DNA of 64,000 nt, from NCBI GenBank assembly GCA_933228675.1, contig OW121744.1, positions 18,433,978 to 18,497,977 on the forward strand, read 5' to 3'. A program made the position numbers and the translations under genes. The notes beneath the pieces were generated by a model. That model saw only the letters and a list, made by a program, of their open reading frames with translations. It did no database searches and was not told the DNA's origin. The stretch is from Stomorhina lunata. Taxonomy: Eukaryota; Arthropoda; Insecta; Diptera; Rhiniidae. This document shows positions 21,784-36,700 of the stretch, one piece after another. The first letter of the stretch is position 1. Each line of letters starts with the position of its first letter.

Positions 21784-24700
21784 CTGAAAATTTGTTTAAA
21801 TATATATTAGTTTTGGAAAATGTTTATCAAATTATCTAAAACTTACGTAGTCCAATCGGTCCAGTAGAATTGTTCATGAGTAAATGACAAACCGAAGGGA
21901 TAGGTCAATTCATTGGATATGGTGCGTTTTTGTTTGGTATAATTGTCAATACATTCCACCTTTTTGGTGCCAGCATCGGCATAGCACAATTCGCCTGAAC
22001 GTTCCAATACCACCAACGAATTTGGCAAGGTAACACTGTCTTTGCCCAACACTAGTTCGCGGCCGGTACCATCCAAATCGGAAACCTCAATTTTCGGTGA
22101 ATCACGATTCCAGTCAGACCAGTATAGCTTTCTAATAACAAGATAAAATCGTAAAGAAATTGTAAGTTTAAATAAGTTTTGAAATGTTAAAAATTGGGTC
22201 GAATAATAAAGTATAAATTTTGAGTGAAAAATGTGAAATTTCAGTATCGCTAGTTTCGGCGAAATTGTAGATGTTTTGAAAACATTGAGATGCCTCTTTC
22301 ATGAAACCAATTCGAAATGTAAAAAATTAAACACAAATTCTGATATTTGAAGACGAATATCTTTAAAGCTATAGGAGATAAAATTGCGAAACAACCCAAA
22401 CTTACTCTAAAGTGTTTCCGTACAAAATGTTCAATAAAAATTTTTGTTTTTTGAGTTATTTCTGACAACTTCGGACTGTTTTAGGTAGTTTCGTTAGTGT
22501 ACGGGAACAAACACAGTATCTACCGATACGAAATATTATATTTTTTATTCTATGTGATCCAAAAAGTGTCGAGCGGTCGAAATTCAAACTTTCTGGAGTG
22601 CTACACTTATATGTTAAAACCATATGGAGCTTAATCCCTTTTTTAGTTATAGACATTTCAATTCAATTGAATCAGAAAAACACTTACTCTCTGTAGGGAT
22701 CCACAGCTATACCACGAGGGTTAACCAAATTTTTATTGATAATTACAGATCTCAGGGTGGGATCTTCTAAACTGGCTACTTCAATAGTGTCCTTAACCGA
22801 ATCAGCCCAATACAAACGTCTTGAAATGCAATCAATAGCAATACCCTCAGGTGATTCGATATCTACAAGAAAATATTAGTTTTAGTAAATTTAAATCATC
22901 TTTTTAAAACTTAGTGTAATTACCTTCAGTGATGAAAGGCTTAACATCGCTGCCATCATATTTGGCACTAATAATCTTCTTTGCCGAGATATCGCCCCAG
23001 TAAATGCGACCCTCCACACAATCCTTGTCCAAGCCAATAGCCATCGAAGCTACCGAAATGGGACGAACATTTTTGCCATTCAAAGGTACACGCACAATTA
23101 CCACACCCTGTGATACCAAAAGGAAACCGGAATCATGCTGTTGTCTCTCCAAACACAAGGAGCCATTGCCATAAAAACCTGAAAGGAAATAAAATTAATA
23201 ACAAACCAAATTTTGAAAAATTTTGAAAAAAACTAAAAATTTTTTGTGTTTAAAAGAAATATAAAAAAAATTTTGGTGTATAAATTTCTAACAAAATGTT
23301 TACTTCTAAATTATTTGGCCGCCTAACAAATTTCTATACTTATCCCTTTTCCCGAGTGACGTTTCTGCTGCCCTTTAACTGTCAATCCACAATGCGTGCG
23401 GTTTCCTCCAAGAAAAGCCCCATCAGTTATGGACAGATACCTCCACCAAGAAATAACACGAATTTACCAAATAACCAACAGCTAAATTATACCACTAATA
23501 AGCCAATGAAAAGGTTTAAACCAAAATTCAAACGAAAACCTTTTGTACCCCGAAATTTTGCTACACAGTATGCACCATCATGTGCAAAGGTTACAAATGG
23601 CGGTCCGCAAAATATCAGTGGAGCAAAAATGACTATCTTAGAGGGATTTAAGGAATTTTTTTCTCACCCCCTGACCTGGGATCGTAATAATGGCTATTTA
23701 AATATTTTATTTGGGCTCGCAATATTTGGCTATAGTTTTTGTACTTCATGCGGTCCCGAGGCGAAGAAGCCTTAAAGTGAGAGGGCAGAGTTTTACATCA
23801 AGGAAATCGGGAAAGTAGATGTATATAATTTTGTGTAAATATCATTTTTTAATGCTATAAATAAATAATAAGCAGTTAGAAATCTTTACACATTCATAAA
23901 GATTCAAATATGGGATAAAAGGGGTTTTCAATAAGAGCGCTACAAGTTTTTTTAGCTAAAACAAAAACGGTTTTGGATATCAATGAAATTCTTTATTCCT
24001 GTAAATGCACGTTTGATGCTATTATGCATGGAACTCGATTTCTTTTGAATGGCCACCACGGGCACGGTTGCAGAAGTCCAGAAGCTGAACCCAAAGGGGT
24101 TACCGCGTAACTCGATTCGAATAAAAATTATTTTCGAAAAACAATGCTTTAAGCATACAAATTCGATCAGCTTTATTTTCGAATCGAGATACGAATAACC
24201 CCCCAATTTTTGACGCTTTTCAAGCAAAAATTGGCAGATGCTGCTGCAATTTCACCTTCAATATTCGTACATATTGTGGCCAAAAATATTCAGTTATCAT
24301 TGAACGGTCGCGATTCCCGGTCTTGATCATCAAGGAAGAAGTAGGGCTCAAGGACGCTGCCGGCCCATAAACCGCACCAAACCATAATTTTTTCGGGATG
24401 TAATGATGACTCATAGAGTACGTGTGGATCGCTGAAATGAGTCTCATCGCTGAAAATGATTTTTCGATGAAAATCCGAATCATTTTAAAGTTGTTGCTTA
24501 GCCCAATTCACGAACATCCGATGATTTTGATGGTCCAGTGGCTTCAGTTCTTGCCTTAATTGTTAGGATATAAGCCAAGGTCTTATTGCAATATTCGCCA
24601 CAGAGATGCTCAACCTTTGAGAACGATGTTTGAGAGACACATTTGGGCTTTCTTCAACAGAAGCCTCAGCGGCAGCAATATTTTAGACACTCTGGCACTT

Positions 24701-27700
24701 CTTTGTCTCACTGGCACGGGAACATTTTTCACTGTGCCTGTGGATTCAAATTGTTTCACTAGAAGCTCACAAATTGGACATATCGCTCTTAACGTTGAGG
24801 CCAATGACTCCGAATTTCGCTGGTGAATTTTTATCATTTCCACTCTTTGTTTTCTCGTATATCTTTCCATCATGAAATGTCAAACCTTACTGAAGATAAA
24901 TGTCAAAAGAGCAAGAAATATGGCGTCGTCTACTATCGCTGTTGAATAACCCGATATAATAGGATAAATCAATGTTAATGATCGCTGTAAAAAGTTAGTC
25001 AATATCTTTAGATACCGAAACGATTTTGAAATATTCTAATTTCCATAAAGAACTGTCAGACGTATTTTGAAGATAAATGATGAAATTTTGCACATTTTGG
25101 CTATATAACCCGGTTAACGATTGCTGGTCGAAACGATTTGCTTAATCGATTGCTTAATTTTAAATACCGGAACGATTTTGAAATATTGGGATTTCCATAA
25201 AGAATTGTCAAATCTGTCAGACGTATTTTGAAGATAAATTGTAAAATATTGCACATTTTGGCTATATTAATCCGGTTACCAAAAAATGTTTGAAGATAGG
25301 AATGCTTCTATTACCCGACAAAGATTTTTCTCAAAGCTAAAAGCCTAAACCTAAATCCACACCTAAGTCTAATATCCACGACGCCAAGGTTATGCTCGTT
25401 ATTTGGTGTTATAAGAAGGGTGGTTTGTATTATGAACTATTGAAATCGGGTTGGACTGTCGCGGGCCCCCCTGTCCCTAAGACAATTCTTCTTATGTTAT
25501 CCTCGAATCCCAGAGGAGCATAGGGCCTCAACCTTCCTTTTAAATCATACGAGATGTTAGACATATGGCATTCCATGATTGACCTTCTCCACGTTCTAGC
25601 AGGTGCACCGAAACCACGGACTATTCCCTGTGACTTCCAACTAAGCGCTTGTCGAGCAATGTTGGTATTTGGCCTTCGAAGTGTGTTGGAAGTGTGCCTA
25701 CCACCGGCAAATTCGTTGACGTACCTTTATAGAATCAGGGATTTTGTAAGTCGCGTTAAGTAGATCTTCATTTCTAATGCGATTAGGCCTCCATATATTA
25801 AGGATTTGCTGTAAGCTTTTGTTTGCAAATATTTGCAGGCGCTTATCAATGGCATTAGTGCGTTTCTAAGTTTCGCAGTCAAAAACTGAAGAACGCCATT
25901 AAAAGCCTTGAGCGCAACAAGGCGCCAGGCAATGACAATATCTCAGCGGGGATGCTTTTATGTCATGTTGAAGGATAGGAGAGACTGTGGCACCCATTTG
26001 TGCGTGAATGATGGGAATAAGAAGCTCTGCCAACCTCCTGGTATGAAGGTATACTATGTAGTCAAAATACCAAAAAAGGGTTACTCCAAAGACTACATTA
26101 ACTACAGGGGTATAACACTTCTTTCAATTCCAAGCAAAATACTAAGTCGAGTAATTTTGAACAGAATATCCGTTGAAGTTTCCGCTACACTCCGCGAAAA
26201 CGAATTTAGGTTCCGAGAGATTCGATCTTGTGTTGACCTAATCAACACAGTTAGAATAGTACTAGAGCAATGTAATAAATTCCGTACCCCCATTAACCTA
26301 GCGTTTATCGACTTTGTGAAGGCATTCGACAGGAGCTATCTATGGAGAATTTCAGAAAATCGTAACATGCCACCGAAAATTCTAAACTTAATTCGGGAAA
26401 TGTACGTGAATTTTAAGTGCTAAACCACGGCAGTTAATCTTGGTTGTTTGGTATGTACAACAGCTGGTGCAGACGAGGATATTGAATCTCGTATTAATAA
26501 GGCAAAATCTGCATTCGGCATTCTTCGAGCTATTCGGAAATCTCGTCAAATATCAACAACAACTAAGTTAAAAATATACAGTTCGAATGTCTTGACATTT
26601 CTGCATCCGATTCTATGAGTCTAAAAATAGAATCGGATACCCCTTGTTCCAATTGGAATATCGTAGGAATTTTGTATAAATCAGGGGGGTTACCGCGTAA
26701 CTCGATTCGAAAAAAATTATTTTCGAAACACAATGCTTTAAGCATACAAATTCGAACAGTTTTATTTTCGAATCGAGATACGCAGTAACCCCCCAGCGCC
26801 CAACGGCGCTCATTAAAAATTCTTCCTTATCTTAGCTATCAGAGAAAAGTGAATAAATTAAATGAAATCTGTGTTTTTTAATTATTTTTCTTCCCTAAGA
26901 ATTTTTAAGCCACTTACCCTTATTGCAAACGCACACCAAACCATTATTGGTCGACAAACAGGCCGCATTCATGTCGCACAGCTGAGGTGTGTTTAAACAA
27001 TTTTGATCCTCTACACAAACATAGCCATCACCATTGTAACCAGCATTACACTGGCATTCGTAATTGGCAGGATCACTAAAAATTAGGAAAAAATATTAAA
27101 TTGAAATTTATTGGAAGTTAGCTCCACAAAACTTACTCTGTTGGCTCACAGCTGGCATGAACGCCACAATTGAACTGAACATTACAGGGTATGGGCTTGC
27201 TTTTGCAACCCACCAAAGCATCACCTTCATAGCCATCCATACAATCACAAAACTTGACATCTTGATGTCTATCGTATTTACACAAGGCATTCGCACCGCA
27301 GAATACAGCACCACAACTACCGGGCACTACACACAAATCCGACATGTCACGTTCGAAACCAGCCTGACATTGGCACACATCATGATCGCAGTAGGCATTT
27401 TGACCGCAATCCAAATCTTCCAGACATTCGGGAGCTAAAGTACAGCGGAAGCCATCACCTTCATAGCCACGTTTGCATTTACACTCCGATAGGCCTTTGT
27501 TGTCATTGTAGAGACACTCGGCTTGGCTATCACAAATGTTGGGTTTCTGAAATTTTAAGGAAATAAGAAAAATTATAAAGTTTTTAGATTTAACTGAAAA
27601 CCTAAAACTTCTTACCACAGCACAAGACTCATCTATAACATCACAACTATAGCCATCACCATAGTAACCCGACTTACAGGTACAGACATGTCTCAGCTCC

Positions 27701-30700
27701 AATTCAAACCACTCGCAGGTGGCATTGACATGACAATTGAATTCAACATCACAGGGCACTAAAGAAGTTATATTAATTATATTACTCTAAAATTTATTTT
27801 ATATAATTTTAACTCACCAAAATCTTCTGGTCTGGGATCTATATTGTAATTACCCACATAACGACACATTTGAGTTTCATCCGCCATTTCATAGCCTACA
27901 TCACAGGTACATTCGCCCAAGAAATTACATCTGGGTTCAATATCGGCTTCTTCATAATAAATCTTAACACATCTACCCTCTTCCCAGGCCTCATCGTGTC
28001 CACAATTGCTGGTACAGTAGATACCATCTCCCGAAAAGCCCTCACGGCATATACATTTGCCTTCCAAACAATCGGCATAGGGAGAACAACGATAGCAATC
28101 CTCCGGGCGATAAGGATATTGAGGCTGTGGTTGAGGTTGTGGTTGTGTTTCGGGTGCAGGTTGTTGATGGTCTTCTTCCGAATGTACAGGCAGTTGATCA
28201 ACATTCACCACAGTTTCACTCACGGTACTTGGAGTGGAAGATTCAATATTATCCGCCACACTGCTATCATTACTCAGACATCTAAAGCCATTGCCTTCAT
28301 AGCCATCCAAGCAAACACAACTGAAGCCTCCCTCATTATTAGTACAAATAGCCTTATCACTGCAGGCATGGGTGCCCAAGCTGCATTCATCAATATCCAT
28401 ACAAACTTCGGAACCCGAGTCAGTAACTTGGGGAGCATAGCCATGCAGGCAATCGCATCTGTAGTTGTCATCATAGGGAATACAAACCATATTCTCCCCA
28501 CAAGCTGCGGTACCATCAGTACAGGCATTGGACATAGCCGCTACACCAGCCACTGTCAAAATACTGGTACGCAAAGCCTGATCTCTTTCAAAGTAATCCA
28601 ACATTATTTTCGAGATCTTTTGGAAATAGGTCGAGCCAACCAAAGCATCATGTTGCACCGTAAGACAACGTTCAAAATAGATATTTTGCTCTAACTGGAA
28701 GTTTACGACCCTATTCTCTTCGGGTATCTCCAAAACATGAGCCTGTACTGAGTGCAGTTCATGTGAGCTCACAAAACGATATTCTTCGGTAAACTCAGCC
28801 ATATGTAATTTCAAGGCATGATTTATGCGTGGAACTTGACCATGTATATCAATCTTGACCGACAATTGATCCCAATAATTAAGACCCTCATAGGTTTGAT
28901 TAATCAATAAAACCTCACCAGTTTCAAAACTCATCTTTGAGGTATGCAAAAACTCACCACCCGTCAATTGATAACCATTTAAGGTATTATTCAAGGGCTT
29001 GGCAAACAGCCAACCAATCGATGTCACCACAGGCAAGGCTAATCTCAGGTTGGTACCCAATTCCGTGCTAATAGGTGTAACTGCAGTATAACTGCGCCCA
29101 TCAGCTGTTACTACATACGACTGCAGTTTGGAACGTTCATTTATCAGTTCACCATTTAATTCACCCATTATTGAACCAGTAACGCGTACTGGGAAATCAT
29201 CCTTAATGCAAACTTCACCATTACCATAGAAACCCGTTTGACAGACACAACAGAAGCCCTCTTCTTTGTCTACACATTGAGCATGTTGGCTGCAGACTCG
29301 CTGTCCAGCTTCGTGGCAAGTCTGTGAGGTCAAAGGTGATTCGGTTCGGGTGTCTTCATTGGTGGGTGACTGAACATTGCGTTCATAGTCGAAGGGACCA
29401 ACGCGATACAAATAGACTCCGGGTATGCCGACATTGGATTTTTCACTAAGGAAGCGGGCCTGAAAAAGAGAAGATAATCATAATTATTTATAACTTTAGG
29501 GATTTTAAATAATAGCTTTAGATTCTATCTGTAGGAAGTAAGGATTGGTCAGCCGAAAAAGTTGGAAGGAATCGAAAGAATAACTCGACGAAAATTGTTG
29601 TCAATCGCAAGAAGAACTTTTATTATTGGGAGTCACATAACAAGTCATTTCCCTACGTTTAAACGAATTGGGATTCATTCAATAGTGAAGGCAATTAGGT
29701 CCTTGAAACCTGTCCGAAATGATGCTTGAACACTACAAAAAGATGTAACTTTTATATCGTATTGTTACTAGTGATGAGAAATGGATGAATTACGATAACA
29801 ACAAGTCCAAAAAGTCATATGTTAGGCCCTGCCAACCAGCCAAATCTACGACGAAGCCTAATATCCATGAAGCCAGGTAATGCTCAGCATTTGGTGAGAT
29901 CGGTTCAGGGGTTCTTTACCTAAGATAATTGATTCGCTTGAAGAGAGCAATCAACAAAAAACAACCAAAATATTCTACCAGACACGAGACCATTATCTTC
30001 CCTAATGGGAACGCTAGGTCACACGGTGGAAGACCGATCAAAAACTATTAAGAAAAGAGTGGATGGGAACATTTAGATGTAAATCCCAGACCTTGCTTGG
30101 TTTTTATACAATTTATTCCGGATTTATTAACTTAGTCCTAGGCTTCTCCCTTTTTTAACCCCATCCGAAAAATATGATTTGCTGAGGTCATCCGCCAGGC
30201 AATTTCTTCAAGTTTGGCAACGAGAAATAGTCACTCGAAGCTTAATCAAAATTAAAACTTAAGAGTCATGTAAATTTTTGAAAATCTTTCCTTAAAAATA
30301 GAAAATTTTTGAAAAATTTCCTATAAAAATAGAAACATTTTAGAAAAATTTCCTATAAAAATAGAAAATTTTTGAAAATTTTCCTATAAAACTAGAACAT
30401 TTTTGAAAATTTTCCTATAAAACTAGACAATTTTTGAAAATTTTCCTATAAAAATAGAAAATTTTTGAAAAATTTCCTATAAAAATAGAAAATTTTTGAA
30501 AAATTTCCTATAAAAATAGAAAATTTTTTAAACATTTCCTATAAAAATATAAAATTTTTGAAAAATTTCCTATAAAAATATAAAATTTTTGAAAAATTTC
30601 CTATAAAAATAGAAAATTTTTGAAAATTTTCCTATAAAACTAGAACATTTTTGAAAATTTTCCTATAAAAATAGAAAATTTTTGAAAAATTTCCTATAAA

Positions 30701-33700
30701 AATAGAAAATTTTTGAAAAATTTCCTATAAAAATAGAAAATTTTTGAAAAATTTCCTATAAAAATAGAAAATTTTTGAAAAATTTCCTATCAAAATAGAA
30801 AATTTTTGAAAAATTTCCTATAAAAATAGAAAATTTTTGAAAAATTTGCTATAAAAATAGAACATTTTTGAAAAATTTCTATTTGTATAGAAAAGTTTTA
30901 AAAAATTTTCTAACAAATTGAAAATTTTTGAAAAATTTCCTATAAAAATAAACAATTTTTAAAAAATTTCCTATAAAAATAGAAAATTTTTGAAAAATTT
31001 CTAATTAAAATAGAAAATTTTTGAAAAATTTCTTACAAAAATAAAAAATGTTTGAAAAATTTCCTATAAAAACAGAAAATTTTTGAAAAATTTCCTACAA
31101 AAATAGAAAATTTTTCAAAAATTTCCTACAGAAATAGAAAATTTTTGAAAAATTTCCTATCAAAATAGAAATTTTTTGAAAAATTTCCTATAAAAACAGA
31201 AAATTTTTGAAAAATTTCCTAAAAAAATAGAAAATTTTTGAAAAATTTCCTAAAAAAAAAAATAGAAAATTTTTGAAAAATTTTTAAAAATTTTCTATAA
31301 ATTTTTGAAAAATTTCCTATAAGAATAGTAAATTTTTGAAAAATTTCCTATAAAAATAGTAAATTTTTGAAAAATTTCCTATAAAAATAGTAAATTTTTG
31401 AAAAATTTCCTATAAAAATAGTAAATTTTTGAAAAATTTCCTATAAAAATAGTAAATTTTTGAAAAATTTCCTATAAAAATAGTAAATTTTTGAAAAATT
31501 TCCTATAAAAATAATAAATTTTTGAAAAATTTCCTATAAAAATAGAAAATTTTTGAAAAATTTCCTATAAAAATAGTAAATTTTTGAAAAATTTCCTATA
31601 AAAATAGTAAATTTTTGAAAAATTTCCTAAAAAAATAGTAAATTTTTGAAAAATTTCCTATAAAAATAGTAAATTTTTGAAAAATTTCCTATAAAAATAG
31701 AAAATTTTTGAAAAATTTCCTATAAAAATAATAAATTTTTTGAAAAATTTCCTATAAAAATAGAAAATTTTTGAAAAATTTCCTATAAAAATAGAAAATT
31801 TTTGAAAAATTTCCTATAAAAATAGTAAATTTTTGAAAAATTTCCTATAAAAATAGTAAATTTTTGAAAAATTTCCTATAAAAATAGAAAATTTTTGAAA
31901 AATTGTCTATAAAATTAGAAAATTTTTGAAAAAATTATTTAAAAGCCGAAGTAAATTAAAAACTAAAGAAAAACTCACATTATCTGTTCCTGATCCCTCC
32001 AAATTATAGTAACGTCCATCTTCCGAAACAAAACCAGCTTGAGCTCTAATATCAGGCAAGCCTAAAGGTCCATTTTCACCTTGAAGCCAATTCAAGCCGC
32101 CGGTAGGATATAAGAACTGAACAAATGTATCCTGATCGTCGGCTATAATTAAAACCTTAAGGAAAAAATATAAATTTAATGTAAATAACAAGCAATTTTT
32201 AAAAAATTTTATGAAAAAAAACTCACCTGGAAGGTATTTAACTTATCCGTTTTCGATTCAAAATAACCAACATTTTTCCAGGTGGCCACTACAATATCGG
32301 TGGCCTCGAAATCCGCTTGCTCGTTATAGGCATATCGCACTAATTCACTGACTTTTTGCAATTGTTCCGGGTCCTGAGAGGAAAAAATCGAAATGCTCGA
32401 CGATTCATTGGCACCCGTGGTATCCACATTCGAATAGAAACCCGCTATAGAGGGGTATTCAAAGGGAAACGGTTGATTGATGTAGTCGGGAAATTCAATA
32501 TTAAAAGTCAAGATGCCATTGGTATTGATCTGTTAGAAAGAAGAAACATTAAAAATTAATAGATTTTTTTAATAAAACATAAATTTATCAAGAAACCAGA
32601 GTAAGTGGTTTAAGATCATTAAAAATCAATTAGGAGACATTTTCGAAGAGTGATTCATTAAAGTGTGAAAATATTTATTTAAAAGCGACAAATTGGGGTG
32701 GGAATAATATTTTTACACATACTTAAGATCTTTAAAGCCATTAGTGGGGTAATAAATTTCATTTTAAATTCCACAAATTTATTTTTCTTAATTAGAACAG
32801 GCTCTTAAAAAAATGCATACACATAATCTAAACATTTACGAGTACTTAGAGTCAGAAACCATATGAGTCAATCTAAATATTTATGTATTGACAAACACCC
32901 AGACAACCTAAATTCCTTATACTCGTACATACATACACACATACTAAATCATATAAACATTTACATTAATAAGTTTTTAAATCATTAAGGACTTCCTTGT
33001 CCCTTACAAGCACTTCAAAGATCTTCGTTATTAAACATTTACGCCTTGTCTTCCTCGTTCCCTCGTTAAAGTCAATCTCTTAAGTGGCCACTTAATGCCT
33101 AAAGAGGAGGATCCAACATAAACATTAAAGACTAGTAGCAACTAGAACAAAGTGGCGGAAAAATATAAATATCTAGAAAAATGAGATATGGGAAAAAACA
33201 TACGTTTTCACTCGAATAGAACAAAAACATAAACATTTAAAGTACCCCAAAGAAATTAGAAGAAACATGCCGCTTAATGATTTTGTTAATTGTTTTGTAT
33301 CCACAATTGTATGTAGATTAGGGTGCCCCTTAATTTTGTAGAAGTTTTAATTTCTTCATTTAAAAACACAACCAGATTTTGACAAATCTCATGTCTTAAG
33401 GACACCTCAGACTCATAGGTCACTTAAAACTATATATAATTGTCATTACCGAACCGCTTTGAAAAATCATACTATATTATAAATATATAGGTTAAGATCT
33501 ACAAAAAACATCTCCACATGCATATGCTCTCTCTTACGGTTTAAAATTCGATTTTAAAAAATAAAATTTTGAATTTTTGTCCCATACTGTCCAATATTTT
33601 TCTAAAAAAAATTTCGATAAAATTTTTTTTTATAGAAAAATTTTCGATAGAAATTTTTTTTTATAGAAAAATTTTCGATAGAAATATTTTTCTATAGAAA

Positions 33701-36700
33701 AATTTTCTATAGAAATATTTTTCTATAGAAACATTTCCATAGAAATATTTTCGATAGAAATATTTTTCTATAGAAAAATTTTCGATAGAAATATTTTTCT
33801 ATAGAAAAATTTTCGATAGAAATATCTTTCTATAGAAAAATTTTCGATACAAATATTTTTCTATAGAAAAATTTTCGATAGAAATATTTTTCTATAGAAA
33901 AATTTTCGATAGAAATATTTTTCTATAGAAAAATTTTCGATAGAAATATTTTTCTATAGAAAAATTTTCGATAGAAATATTTTTCTATAGAAAAATTTTC
34001 GATAGAAATATTTTTCTATAGAAAAATTTTCGATAGAAATATTTTTCTATAGAAAAATTTTCGATAGAAATATTTTTCTATAGAAAAATTTTCGATAGAA
34101 ATATTTTTCTATAGAAAAATTTTCGATAGAAATATTTTTCTATAGAAAAATTTTCGATAGAAATATTTTTCTATAGAAAAATTTTCTATAGAAATATTTT
34201 TCTATAGAAAAATTTTCGATAGAAATATTTTTCTATAGAAAAATTTTCGATAGAAATATTTTTCTATAGAAAAATTTTCGATAGAAATATTTTTCTATAA
34301 AAAAATTTTCGATAGAAATATTTTTCTATAGAAATATTTTTCTATAGAAAAATTTTCGATAGAAATATTTTTCTATAGAAAAATTTTCGATAGAAATATT
34401 TTTCTATAGAAAAATTTTCGATAGAAATATTTTTCTATAGAAAAATTTTCGATAGAAATATTTTTCTATAGAAAATTTTTCGATAGAAATATTTTTCTAT
34501 AGAAAAATTTTCGATAGAAATATTTTTCTATAGAAAAATTTTCGATAGAAATATTTTTCTATAGAAAAATTTTCGATAGAAATATTTTTCTATAGAAAAA
34601 TTTTCGATAGAAATATTTTTCTATAGAAAAATTTTCGATAGAAATATTTTTCTATAGAAAAATTTTCGATAGAAATATTTTTCTATAGAAAAATTTTCGA
34701 TAGAAATATTTTTCTATAGAAAAATTTTCGATAGAAATATTTTTCTATAGAAAAATTTTCGATAGAAATATTTTTCTATAGAAAAATTTTCGATAGAAAT
34801 ATTTTTCTATAGAAAAATTTTCGATAGAAATATTTTTCTATAGAAAAATTTTCGATAGAAATATTTTTCTATAGAAAAATTTTCGATAGAAATATTTTTC
34901 TATAGAAAAATTTTCGATAGAAATATTTTTCTATAGAAAAATTTTCGATAGAAATATTTAATTTAATTTTCTATAGAAAAATTTTCGATAGAAATATTTT
35001 TCTATAGAAAAATTTTCGATAGAAATATTTTTCTATACAAAAATTTTCGATAGAAATATTTTTCTATAGAAAAATTTTCGATAGAAATATTTTTCTATAG
35101 AAAAATTTTCGATAGAAATATTTTTCTATAGAAAAATTTTCGATAGAAATATTTTTCTATAGAAAAATTTTCGATAGAAATATTTTTCTATAGAAAAATT
35201 TTCGATAGAAATATTTTTCTATAGAAAAATTTTCAATAGAAATATTTTTCTATAGAAAAATTTTCGATAGAAATATTTTTCTATAGAAAAATTTTCGATA
35301 GAAATATTTTTCTATAGAAAAATTTTCGATAGAAATATTTTTCTATAGAAAAATTTTCGATAGAAATATTTTTCTATAGAAAAATTTTCGATAGAAATAT
35401 TTTTCTATAGAAAAATTTTCGATAGAAATATTTTTCTATAGAAAAATTTTCGATAGAAATATTTATATTTATATTTATCTATAGAAAAATTTTCGATAGA
35501 AATATTTTTCTATAGAAAAATTTTCAATGGAAATATTTTTCTATAGAAAAATTTTCGATAGAAATATTTTTCTATAGAAAAATTTTCGATATTTCGATAT
35601 TTTTCTATAGAAAAATTTTCGATAGAAATATTTTTCTATAGAAAAATTTTCGATAGAAATATTTTTCTATAGAAAAATTTTCGATAGAAATATTTTTCTT
35701 TAGAAAATATTTCGATAGAAATATTTTTCTTTAGAAAATATTTCGATAGAAATATTTTTCTATAGAAAAATTTTCGATAGAAATATTTTTCTATAGAAAA
35801 ATTTTCGATAGAAATATTTTTCTATAGAAAAATTTTCGATAGAAATATTTTTCTATAGAAAAATTTTCGATAGAAATATTTTTCTATAGAAAAATTTTCG
35901 ATAGAAATATTTTTCTATAGAAAAATTTTCGATAGAAATATTTTTCTATAGAAAAATTTTCGATAGAAATATTTTTCTATAGAAAAATTTTCGATAGAAA
36001 TATTTTTCTTTAGAAAAATTTTCGATAGAAATATTTTTCTTTAGAAAAATTTTCGATAGAAATATTTTTCTTTAGAAAAATTTTCGATAGAAATATTTTT
36101 CTTTAGAAAATATTACGATAGAAATATTTTTCTATAGAAAAATTTTCGATAGAAATATTTTTCTATGGAAAAATTTTCGATAGAAATATTTTTCTATAGA
36201 AAAATTTTCGATAGAAATATTTTTCTATAGAAAAATTTTCGATAGAAATATTTTTCTATAGAAAAATTTTCGATAGAAATATTTTTCTATAGAAAAATTT
36301 TCGATAGAAATATTTTTCTATAGAAAAATTTTCGGTAGAAATATTTTTCTATAGAAAAATTTTCGATAGAAATATTTTTCTATAGAAAAATTTTCGATAG
36401 AAATATTTTTCTATAGAAAAATTTTCGATAGAAATATTTTTCTATAGAAAAATTTTCGATAGAAATATTTTTCTATAGAAAAATTTTCGATAGAAATATT
36501 TTTCTATAGAAAAATTTTCGATAGAAATATTTTTCTATAGAAAAATTTTCGATAGAAATATTTTTCTATAGAAAAATTTTCGATAGAAATATTTTTCTAT
36601 AGAAAAATTTTCGATAGAAATATTTTTCTATAGAAAAATTTTCGATAGAAATATTTTTCTATAGAAAAATTTTCGATAGAAATATTTTTCTATAGAAAAA

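Noticed and set aside
22250..22656. Two minus-strand ORFs between Ndg exons 9 and 10
   Set aside because: Within a 556-bp intron with clear splice sites on both sides; sequence lacks EGF or YWTD pattern.
24560..24826. 88-codon plus-strand ORF
   Set aside because: Shadow of the minus-strand mariner transposase N-terminus.
25554..25763. 69-codon plus-strand ORF
   Set aside because: Opposite strand of the LINE C-terminal fragment.
27870..28694. 274-codon ORF on the plus strand
   Set aside because: Antisense shadow of Ndg exon 4; the minus strand has a full EGF/G2 domain pattern and correct splicing.
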